Part shown: piece by piece, positions 52,944 to 62,444 of the stretch
How positions within the stretch are numbered: the stretch's first letter is position 1
Layout: each line of letters begins with the position of its first letter
Source of the DNA: Canariomyces notabilis
Taxonomy: Eukaryota > Ascomycota > Sordariomycetes > Sordariales > Chaetomiaceae
Assembly (NCBI RefSeq): GCF_033297395.1
Contig: NW_027041833.1
Location: 615,939-679,938 of the forward strand
DNA length: 64,000 nucleotides
Reading direction: 5' to 3'
Notes under the pieces: generated by a model
What the model was told of the DNA's origin: nothing
What the model saw: the letters and a program-made list of their open reading frames with translations, nothing else
Database searches by the model: none
Made by a program: the position numbers and the translations under genes

Positions 52944-55469
52944 ATGCGGAGCTTGCTGTGGCTCGCGGCCCTCGGCCTCGCCGCCGCTGAGGACGGCCTC
53001 AACGGCTGGTTACGATACGCCCCGATCCCAAGGGCAAAGTGCTTTCACAAGAAGTTGCCTAGCAGCATTGTCGCACTAAACGCTACCGAGGGTTCGCCAG
53101 TCTACACGGCCCGCGTGGAACTCGAGGAGGGCATTAAAGGCATCTTCGGCAAGGAATTGGCCTCGGGGACGGGCAATGGCCCAGCGGCTACTGTTGGAAC
53201 CATCCATGCTTTCGTCGAAGAGAACCCGACAGTGGCCAGCAGCCTTCCGGGCCTTATCGAAGACGGCTTTTTCCTCAATGTCTCCCATGGGAATGTCCTG
53301 ATCCTTGGCCAGAATGAGCGCGGAGCCCTCTACGGAACTTTCCACTATCTGTCGCTGCTCGCCCAAGGCAACGTCTCTGATCTGTTGTTGACCTCGAACC
53401 CCGATGCGCCTGTCCGGTGGGTGAATCAGTGGGATAACATGCAAGACGGAGGGACGCACGGCAGTGTCGAGAGAGGCTACGGCGGCGATTCCATCTTCTT
53501 CTGGGACGGTTGGGTCCGCGAGGATCTCACTCGGGCTGCCCAGTATGCTCGCCTCCTGGCATCCATCGGTATCAACGCCGTCGTTGTCAACAACGTCAAC
53601 GCAAACGCCTCCATTCTTACCCCTGAGAACATGGACGGCCTGGCAAGGATCGCCAACGTCTTCCGGCCGTACGGCGTGCAGCTTGGAATTTCCCTCAACT
53701 TCGCTGCTCCGCAGCTGCTTGGTGGACTGTCCACGTTTGACCCACTGGACAAATCTGTTATCGACTGGTGGCAAGGCGTCACGGATCAGCTTTACCGCAG
53801 AATTCCCGACATGGCCGGCTATCTCGTCAAGGCCAACTCGGAGGGTCAGCCCGGCCCAATGACGTACAACAGGACACTGGCCGACGGCGCCAATCTCTTT
53901 GCCCGTGCTTTGCAACCCCACGGCGGTATTGTCCTCTTCCGTGCCTTCGTATACGACCACAGAAGTCTCAACCAAACGCTGGACTGGAAAGCAGACCGGG
54001 CCAACGCCGCAGTCCAGTACTTTGATGGCCTTGACACCGAGTTTGAGGACAACGTGGTCATCCAGATCAAATATGGGCCCATCGATTTCCAGGTCCGAGA
54101 ACCTGTATCCCCGCTCTTCTCCCACCTGATTCAGACGGGGACTGCCATTGAGCTGCAGATCACCCAAGAATACCTCGGTCAGCAGGCCCATCTGGTGTAC
54201 TTGGCCCCTATGTGGAAGGAGATCCTCGACTTTGATCTCCGCGTCGATGGCAAGCGCTCTGTTGTTTCTGACATTGTCAGCGGCAAACGCTTTAACCGAA
54301 AGCTCGGCGGGTACGCCGGCGTGGCCAATGTTGGAACCAACACAACATGGCTCGGGAGCCATCTTGCCATGTCAAACCTGTACGCATATGGCAAGCTCGC
54401 GTGGAACCCGTCTGCCACCTCGACGGGCATTCTCAAGGAGTGGATCAAACTCACGTTCAGCCACGACCCTCAAGTCATCGACGTCATCACCAAGATGTCA
54501 ATGGAGTCCTGGCCGGCGTACGAGAACTACTCCGGTAACCTCGGTATCCAGACGCTAACGGATATCCTCCTCGGCCACTACGGCCCGAACCCGGCTTCGC
54601 AAGACGGCAACCCATGGGGCCAGTGGACGCGGGCCGACGCCGACACGATCGGCATGGACCGCACCGTCTGGAACGGCACCGGATTCGCAGGGCAGTACCC
54701 GCCCGAGGTCGCGGCCATGTACGAGAAGATCGAAACGACGCCCGACAACCTGTTACTCTGGTTCCACCACGTCCCGTACACCCAGCGTCTCAAGTCCGGC
54801 AAGACGGTGATCCAGCACTTTTACGATGCGCACTACGAAGGCAGCGCCACGGCGCAGACCTTTGTCCCCCTTTGGCAGTCGCTCAAGGGCAGAATCGACA
54901 AGGAGCGCTACGAGCACGTGCTCTTCCGCCTCGTCTACCAGGCGGGCCACTCGCTCGTGTGGCGTGACAGCATCAACATGTTCTACTTCAACAAGTCCGG
55001 GATCCCGGACGAGGCCGGCCGCGTCGGCAACCACCCGCACCGCATCGAGGCCGAGGACATGACGCTCGAAGGATACAAGAGCTATCTCGTGTCGCCGTTC
55101 GAGGCTGCGAGCAAGTTCCACTGCATCGTCACGGCGGACAACTCGACGCGCGGGACCGCCTACACGACGCTGCAGGTCGAGACCGGCAAGTATGACCTGG
55201 CGGTCAACTACTATGATATGGCGATCGGCAACTCGACCTGGGAGCTGTACGTCGGCGACGACCTGGTGGGCACGTGGAAGGGCGATCTGGAGTACATCCT
55301 CGGCCGCGCGCCGTCGCCGTACATTGACGGCCACACCGCGTCGAGAATCACGTTCAAAGGCGTGAAGGTGAAGAAGGGGAGCACGCTCAAGATTGTGGGC
55401 ACGCCTGACGGACTGGAACCTGCGCCGGTCGATTACATTTCCATTCTGCCCGAGGGGGTGATTGACTGA
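52944..55469 (+). CDS. aguA: Secreted alpha-glucuronidase, GH67
   Basis: A single-exon protein of 841 residues. The ATG at 52944 begins a signal peptide (L-L-W-L-A-A-L-G-L-A-A-A); the frame is open to 52887. The N-terminal beta-sandwich, central TIM barrel and C-terminal helical domain are all present. The catalytic residues expected for GH67 are seen: E300 in K-A-N-S-E-G (general acid), D381 in G-P-I-D-F-Q and E409 in I-T-Q-E-Y (the 28-residue spacing of the last pair equals that of the Cellvibrio enzyme). Full length is normal for fungi. The enzyme removes 4-O-methyl-glucuronic acid from the ends of glucuronoxylan oligosaccharides outside the cell. Many N-glycosylation sites fit secretion. 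No carbohydrate-binding module is visible. Confidence 0.95.
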   Translation: MRSLLWLAALGLAAAEDGLNGWLRYAPIPRAKCFHKKLPSSIVALNATEGSPVYTARVELEEGIKGIFGKELASGTGNGPAATVGTIHAFVEENPTVASSLPGLIEDGFFLNVSHGNVLILGQNERGALYGTFHYLSLLAQGNVSDLLLTSNPDAPVRWVNQWDNMQDGGTHGSVERGYGGDSIFFWDGWVREDLTRAAQYARLLASIGINAVVVNNVNANASILTPENMDGLARIANVFRPYGVQLGISLNFAAPQLLGGLSTFDPLDKSVIDWWQGVTDQLYRRIPDMAGYLVKANSEGQPGPMTYNRTLADGANLFARALQPHGGIVLFRAFVYDHRSLNQTLDWKADRANAAVQYFDGLDTEFEDNVVIQIKYGPIDFQVREPVSPLFSHLIQTGTAIELQITQEYLGQQAHLVYLAPMWKEILDFDLRVDGKRSVVSDIVSGKRFNRKLGGYAGVANVGTNTTWLGSHLAMSNLYAYGKLAWNPSATSTGILKEWIKLTFSHDPQVIDVITKMSMESWPAYENYSGNLGIQTLTDILLGHYGPNPASQDGNPWGQWTRADADTIGMDRTVWNGTGFAGQYPPEVAAMYEKIETTPDNLLLWFHHVPYTQRLKSGKTVIQHFYDAHYEGSATAQTFVPLWQSLKGRIDKERYEHVLFRLVYQAGHSLVWRDSINMFYFNKSGIPDEAGRVGNHPHRIEAEDMTLEGYKSYLVSPFEAASKFHCIVTADNSTRGTAYTTLQVETGKYDLAVNYYDMAIGNSTWELYVGDDLVGTWKGDLEYILGRAPSPYIDGHTASRITFKGVKVKKGSTLKIVGTPDGLEPAPVDYISILPEGVID

Positions 55470-58400
55470 CCTGGTCAGGCGAGACTCGGGAGTCTGGGAA
55501 AAGCTTAGGACAAGGGGGTTGGGAGAGGTGAACTTACCTGGAAACTGTGTGAAGCGCCTTAGTTACCTACCTATTCGTATTCATTACTAGTAATCATATT
55601 GATTCCTCTGGATGTCGCGTGGTCGTAGCAGCAAGTGCAAACTGGTTTTTGCCCGTCCTCGGGCCCTATGGAATTTCCAGGTTGGTACAGCGGCTTATTC
55701 TGATTCAGGCGTAGGAGCATGTGCTAGAAGCTTTAAAGTCGAGCTCAGGTGTGAGAACCGAGAAACCGAGCCGCGCCCCTGAACCTAGGATATCGGAAAT
55801 GCAGCCGAGCCCGATGAAGGGGGCAGCGCTATTGACCACACTTCCTCTAATACACTAGACAAGTTTCCCGTCAATGGCTCAGGATGCGGAGTCTAATGTT
55901 CCTAGCCCGGAACTCGGGTGCTGCTAGTGGGAGTTAGCGTATGTTAGACAATGTGAATTCGACCAATGTCAAAGATGGACCTGCGTCAACGCCGACACGG
56001 GTCGTTTGACTTTGAGGGCCGCTACAGAAGTAGACAAGTCTCAGCGGACGTGCCGCCATCACCCGGGCCATGCGAGTCATGACATGTCTGTAATTGCAAG
56101 TTGGATACTCTTCAGTTGATGTCAATGGTGTTGAGGTCGATGACGTCTGGGCCTCAGGAAACAGTTATGCTGGGACTTACCCGACCCGACCTGGATGGTT
56201 CAACCGAGGGCAGTTCCAGGTTTGTCCTGTGCAAGCGAGACGACGGACGATTCATCCTGAATCGTGATTGCCTGAGCATACTATGTGCTTGGCATGGAGC
56301 AAGCCAAGCCTCTCGTTGGATATGGATCGAATGCTTCAACATTAGGCGTGGCTTGGCCTCTGGAATTCCTGAATCGACTTGCTAAACGATGCAATCATCG
56401 CAATGCTGTCAGTATGGGTGGAAACAAATGGAGCCCGCCAGATGCGTTGCGGCTGGAGAGATCTACTTGGGCCCCCAATACTTACCTAGTATTTCTCACA
56501 CCTTTGAGAACCGTTACCGGTAAATGTTTTGGGAGAAGGTCCAGTCCCATTTCGCAGCAAATTCTCGCGTTTACAATCGATGGGAGGTCTGGACTCTGGA
56601 ACTTCGAAGCGAGCTCGGCTTTTGGAGTCAAAACCCCACTACGTAGGATACCAGCTGCAGCCTGCAGGGCACGTAGGGCTTCCCCGCACCTGCCTAGTGT
56701 AGTGTAGTGGGGCGGGTGGGGTTGTTGAGCGCCAAATGAAACTTCTCAGCACCAGACGAGACCTAGACCTAGACGACTTGACCGTGACTTCCACGGATGC
56801 AATACACAAACCGGAATGCAATACAAACCGATTCGAGCATTGGCGATGCGCAAAACGGAGTTGAGCTTCAGAGCCAGGATTACCTCCCATAGCCTGACTA
56901 TGATACAGGATCATTTCATTAGTTGCAATCCGAAGTGGCGGGATTTTTCCTTCCTCGCGTCCCGCGGCCAGCATAAGGAAATTAAAAATGAAAGCAAGCA
57001 TCTCTCCATTCACAACAACATGGATCGCACCAACTTTTGCATAAAACCCCGCCACCCTCGATGTGCTCCCAGATTCGACGATGACCGCCGGGGGTCAAGC
57101 CCGATTGGGGCGCAGTGACGTCTGGGAGCGGCATACCAACACATAACACGCCCCAGACAGATGGTTCTCCTGATCCCACCTGAGTAAGTACATACATGCA
57201 TACAACACGGGGCTTTATCAGCTTGTACCTTCCAGGTTAGGTATGTAAACCATGAGCCCCTTGCACAGCCTTCCCATCACCAGCTAGGCAGCTAGGAAGC
57301 AGTCTCTTGACCGGATCTTGCCCTACGAGATACGAGTGCGACGTGGTGACAAGCCGTTAAAGACGGTTTGACCATTGCCGGTATTGACACTCGGGACGAC
57401 CCTTTAACTTCAGGATGTCGGCAGCTCCAAGAGGCGTTGCCGAGGCTGAGGGAGTTCAAAGAGAGGGCCCACAGCTGACAGAGCGCCGCATTGACGCAAT
57501 CCGAGAGACAGCGGTGGGACATGGGCACATTCGCATTTGGGCAACCACATGGCTGGCTAGCAACCCCCTGAACGATTGCCGCTTGCAGCGCGGGATACAA
57601 CCTTCCTGGACCAGGGGCCGAGATGGTGTGTGACCCGCGAGACATCCGTGCGGCCCAATGGTCTCGTCCCCGAACCGAATTTTCAACATTCAGGTTGTGA
57701 GGCCTTTCCAAGTTCGTCGTGGTGCTGGTAATGAAACATGGTCGATGCTTTGACAAACAGATAACGTGAGCCCTAAGACGAAAATTTGCGCAGTCGTTGG
57801 GGAAGATACATCTGACTCCGCATCTCACTCAACTACACTTACCATCTGGCTTGGCTTGAATGGCTTCACCGCTGCATTGGAGGCTGGAGGTCGCTTACCC
57901 AGCCTCCCGCAGCCTGCACACCAAGTCTCAGAGATGCTGGCTGATAGTGGAAAGGTTGTGTGGGAGGACAGGACGATAGCAGGAAGAGATGATGAGCAGA
58001 TCTAATCTCACGCTCCAAACTCGATCATCTAGGGTATCCAATCAACCGCCGGCAGCAATTCGATGCGCAATCTGCCAATCTCAGTGCTACGACTATCCCA
58101 AGTTCCCAACTACGACCCGAGAACTGCACAAACCTTTCCAAGGGTCGGGAGGGTGGTATGTATGCACCCCGTAGTTGGTTGCGTTCTAATAACCATTTCT
58201 CTAGTCCGCCTTCTCTCTAAAAAATAGTTGAACGAAAAAGTCCAAACTCTCTAACCATCCGCTTAGTCTGATAGGTATGCAAATCTACATACAGTAACAT
58301 ACGAAGTACGTCTGACAGCTTCGTCGTTATTCGTACACCTACCTAGTTAAATGGTAACGTCAAGGGGACTAGCAGCCGTTTGACGCCAATGCTAGTCACC

Positions 58401-59104
58401 GGATTTGTATACACGAACGCGCTTCAAAGCTGGCCTTAACAAGGATCGCTCTAGTGATCCCTCCACTAACCTATCGCCAGCAGAGCTGTCACCCCCTGTG
58501 AACGAGGGTTGCCTAGAGTGAAGTGGCTTCTGCACGGGCCAGAATCACACGATTTCGAGAACGGCTGCATCTCACACTCGCTGTGGCGTCGTTAGCTGCA
58601 GTGATTGTGCCCTTCTGCTGACCAACTCCGGGTAACCCGGTCCAGGGCCGAGTCGAGCCCCTCACAACCAGATTCTTGATCAGGGGCACTGGGACAGCTG
58701 CGATGATTAACTGACAGGCCAGGTCCCGACTGTTTGAGATCAGGAACCAATCATGTTGAGAAGTGCTGTACTAGTCCTGGCTCCTGGGTTTCTGGTTGTC
58801 GATGTGCACAGTCCGAGCTGTTGGGCCAAGCCATTGCGATGACTGGAAAGGGAAACGGACCTTCAACTCCCCAGATCTCCAGGGTTGTCATCTCCTTGCC
58901 TTCAGGGAAGTTATTCTCCTGTCGGCTATATTTCTCTGTCTCCTCTCACCCTGCGCTTTCCTGCTCCTTTTCCTCCAGGAGCCCCACCAGGGCTATCAAG
59001 GCTCCTCATGTCAGGGCAATACATCGCATTTGCAGGATCCCGTTTCTCGCTCTCATGAATGTGAGCGTGACCTTCACGTTCCATTCATACCCCGGCGAAC
59101 CCGG
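55470..59104. other. gene-poor region upstream of GPCR
   Basis: About 3.6 kb without a supported gene. Frames up to 178 codons (minus 57828-57292) have no motif. The GPCR frame is open back to 58796 but upstream residues look non-coding. Confidence 0.5.
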
Positions 59105-60873
59105 ATGCCGGCAGCCATGATCGGCCTATCGCCGGAGGATGCAGAAAGCATCGTCACTATCGAGCGGGCGTGCTCGGCCATCTCGTTGCTGGGATGTGTC
59201 TTTGTCCTTTTAACTTTTGCCATGTCGGATGCCTTCCGTCAGCGCGCCATCAACCGAATGGTCTTCTACGCAACCTTTGGGAACATGCTGACAAACGTTG
59301 CGACATTGATGACAACGAGTCAGACGCACGACGTCGATTCATTTGGATGCCAATTCCAAGCATTTCTCATCCAGGTGTAAGGCCCTTCGGTGGTTATTCG
59401 ACCTGGCCGAGCTAACTCCCCACAGGTTCATGCAAGGCGACGCGTACTGGGCCCTAGCCATGGCTGTCAACGTCTATCTCACGTTTTACCACAAGTACGA
59501 CGCTAGGATGTTGAGAAGGATGGAGATTCTCTACTTTGCCTGCTGCTACGGCATCCCCTTCATCCCTGGATTTACATTCATCTTTGTCTCCAACCAATCC
59601 AACGGCAGGCCATATGGGGACGCCGTCTTGTGGTGCTGGCTCAAGTCTGAGTGGGAGGTGTATCGGATTGCCACGTTTTACGGACCCGTCTGGTATGAGT
59701 GCTGACTGTGCCTCCGTGAGTGCTGAAGTGGACGGGAACTAACAGCGTACTTTCAGGGTGGCCATCGTCGTTGCCATGGCTATCTACATCCGCGCTGGCC
59801 GTGAAATATATCTCAAACGCCGCAAGATGCTGAACTTCAGCTCCGGCGGCACTGGAACCGGCACTGTCGTCGGCTCTGAGCCCTTCAGCCCAATGAATGA
59901 GTTCTCCCCTGCCTTTAACTTCAAGACCACCGAGGTGGTCCAAACAACCGAAATCATTCAAACCCCGGCCTTAGTCGCCTCAACAGGCCGCATCTCACCC
60001 TCCTCAGGCCCGATCAAGGATCCCAACGTCTCCTACTCGGTCACTATTTCGGCCGACGCGGGCGCACATACAACAAGCAACCTCAACCTTCGTGCTTCGC
60101 TCGAGGAACTCGAGCAAGAAGCCGTCGCCGCCAGCGGAGGGGGCCTCAACTCCGCAAGCAACAGCTCCTCCAACCAAGCCTACCGAGCTGGCACCGGCAA
60201 GCGCGCCCGCGTCATGAGCATTACCCAGGGCTCCATCGCCCCGCCGCCGACGGCCAACCCGGGCTCGCGTGACCCCAATGCCAACACTAACAACTTGACC
60301 CTCCAGATGCGGCGGCGGAACTACTACGAAACCCACCGCGCGACGTGGTCGTACGCCAAGTGCGCCATCCTCTTCTTCGCCGTGCTGCTCATCACGTGGA
60401 TCCCGTCCTCGGGCAACCGCGTCTACAGCCTCATCAACCACGGCGACGTGTCCAGGCCCTTGTTCTTCGCCTCGGCGTTTGTCCTGCCCCTGCAAGGGTT
60501 CTGGAACGCGATCATTTACATTGTTACGTCCTGGGCGGCGTGCAAGAGCCTGTGGGCGAGCTGCTTGGATGCTATTAGCGAGTTTTGGGGCGCCGTCGGC
60601 GGGTGCTGTTGGCGCGGGAGGAGGGGAAGTATCGTGGAAATCACTAGAGGTCCGGGTCGGAGGGATGCGCACCACCACCACCACCACCACCACCATGGTC
60701 TTGGTTCCCGGGGAATGCAGGGTTGTGATTGTGCAAGTGGTGGTGGTGGGCGGGGCCGGGGTGGCATGGTTGCTAATCTGAAGTGGGTTGGGAGAAAGGA
60801 GGGGAATGAAGAGAGTACCAGTATGGAGGATTTGACCGGAGAAGGGAAGGTCAAGTCGGCGTCGCCTGTATGA
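59105..60873 (+). CDS. cAMP-receptor-like G-protein-coupled receptor
   Basis: Three exons, 59105-59376, 59426-59692 and 59757-60873, with introns of 49 and 64 bp, give 551 residues. Seven hydrophobic spans are seen: two in exon 1 (I-S-L-L-G-C-V-F-V-L-L, F-Y-A-T-F-G-N-M-L-T-N), three in exons 2 and early 3, and two in the last part (A-I-L-F-F-A-V-L-L-I-T-W-I, F-V-L-P-L-Q-G-F-W-N-A). A long cytoplasmic third loop of about 190 residues is Ser/Thr-rich. Conserved Cys sit in the loop before span 3. The architecture matches fungal class V receptors related to Dictyostelium cAR and Neurospora GPR-1, which signal through heterotrimeric G proteins in development. The C-terminal tail has nine histidines in a row and Gly-rich segments. 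Ligand unknown. A second start at 59117 is possible. Confidence 0.9.
60670..60696 (+). repeat. (CAC)8CAT coding poly-histidine
   Basis: Nine in-frame His codons in the cytoplasmic tail of the receptor. The nucleotide run is near-perfect and likely length-variable. Confidence 0.9.
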
Positions 60874-62444
60874 CTTTGCATAGTACGAATTGTTTAATCA
60901 CTGTTGTGTACATGTATTTGGTGGCTTGGAGGTGGTGTCGATCGGCTGTTGGGTTACGTGTACGCTGGTGCTGAGGTAAGGGATAGGATACCGATACCCC
61001 GGGAAAAGGTTGGACAGCGAGTTGAGAGCATCAGTGGGCTTAATGCATCGGTTGGTAGTTTCGTTCTCGAAAGATCTTGGTTTTCGATATACCGGGGGAC
61101 CTGCAACATACCCCTGAGTTCGCTCGCCAGTTCAATGTACAGCACATACACAGAAACCATAGCTACGTGTAATGTACTTTAGCTTATAAGTATTTCAGGC
61201 ATCAATCTCATACCTCAGGTCACTAAGACAACTTCGCCTCTCTCCCGACATTCCATTTCTAAGGGTCTTCCTTGCCTTTGGCTTGTTGCAGGGTCGCCAT
61301 CATACCCCTGAGCTCAAGGAAGAGTTGCCGGGGAAACCGGGGCATGTTGGGCCGCGATGTGGGGCCGGACGGACCCCCTTTGCTTATTCCGTGCCACCTC
61401 CGATATCTATCCGTGCCGTCGCCACGTGTGAGGGTTGCAACCCGTCCGTGTGTGCGCACACGTAAGCGAACTTCAGCGAGGCGCGGGCCGGCGGCTGAAC
61501 CAACGTGACGGAAAGTCTGTGCCGGATGACTATACGAGGCTCCTCTGATTCGGTATGTAGAGTACCTGCTTACAGTACTAGTCTGAACGCTGCTAGGCAC
61601 CATCTTTACAGTGGAGTCATTGTTACGGCAGTATGCATCTTTAAGGCTGATCTTGAGACTTGACAGATTCATTCCCTGCAAGAGGAGTACTAGGGCGGTA
61701 CGTAGTTTGAAGAAAGCTACAATACAGGCTCCAGCTCTACTAAGTATCGATCCATGCAACCCTAAACGTTAAGAAAAAGATCATTAGTACGAAGGTAGGT
61801 TTGGGCACTTATTATGGGTACTTTGCCCTGGAAAGCCTACAGGTTGAAAGTTACAACTAGATCTCCTTCCCTAGGTGCTCTTTTCGCGGAGAACCTCCAC
61901 CATGTGTTACTCAGACCTGCCGGCTTAAGGTATTCTCAGGGATGAAAGCAGGCTGCCAGGCTGTGGCAAGTGTGATGTTTTTTGCGAGGGTCCCGTTGAA
62001 GATCTTGCTATGTACCGTAATAGCACAACCTACCCAGGTACTCGACTTAGGTGGCCTCTGCTAGCTCCCTTTCACCTGCGGAGAAGCCTAAACGCTACCT
62101 AGTAAGCGTAGTAATGATTAATGCAGATCTAGGTGATTCCACATGCCAAATATACCATACATCCGTAGCCCCTGACACATGGTGCCAACACCGGGTGGAA
62201 AATGGAAAATACCAGGATCTGCTACACTTGGTTGGTACAATACAAGCACAATGTCCATGCAAATTGGAACGGAGATATATTATATTCAGAACCAACGTTT
62301 CTACTTAGTAATGACAACGCACGACACGTCAGACAAAGAATAGCATGCTGAAAGGAACAAGATATGTTCCTGTCCATCATATATTAGACTAATTACTAAT
62401 ACTCGAAGCTCCCTGGTGGGAATTGGTGTCTCTAGTACAGTATC
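60874..62444. other. intergenic, convergent 3' ends
   Basis: About 1.6 kb between the GPCR and the GPI-repeat protein. The minus-strand frame at 61759-61259 (166 codons) shows no motif. No gene supported. Confidence 0.5.

Noticed and set aside
53076..54362. 428-codon open frame on the minus strand
   Set aside because: Antisense to the GH67 gene, with no recognisable motif.
61259..61759. 166-codon minus-strand frame
   Set aside because: No motif and no support from splice signals.
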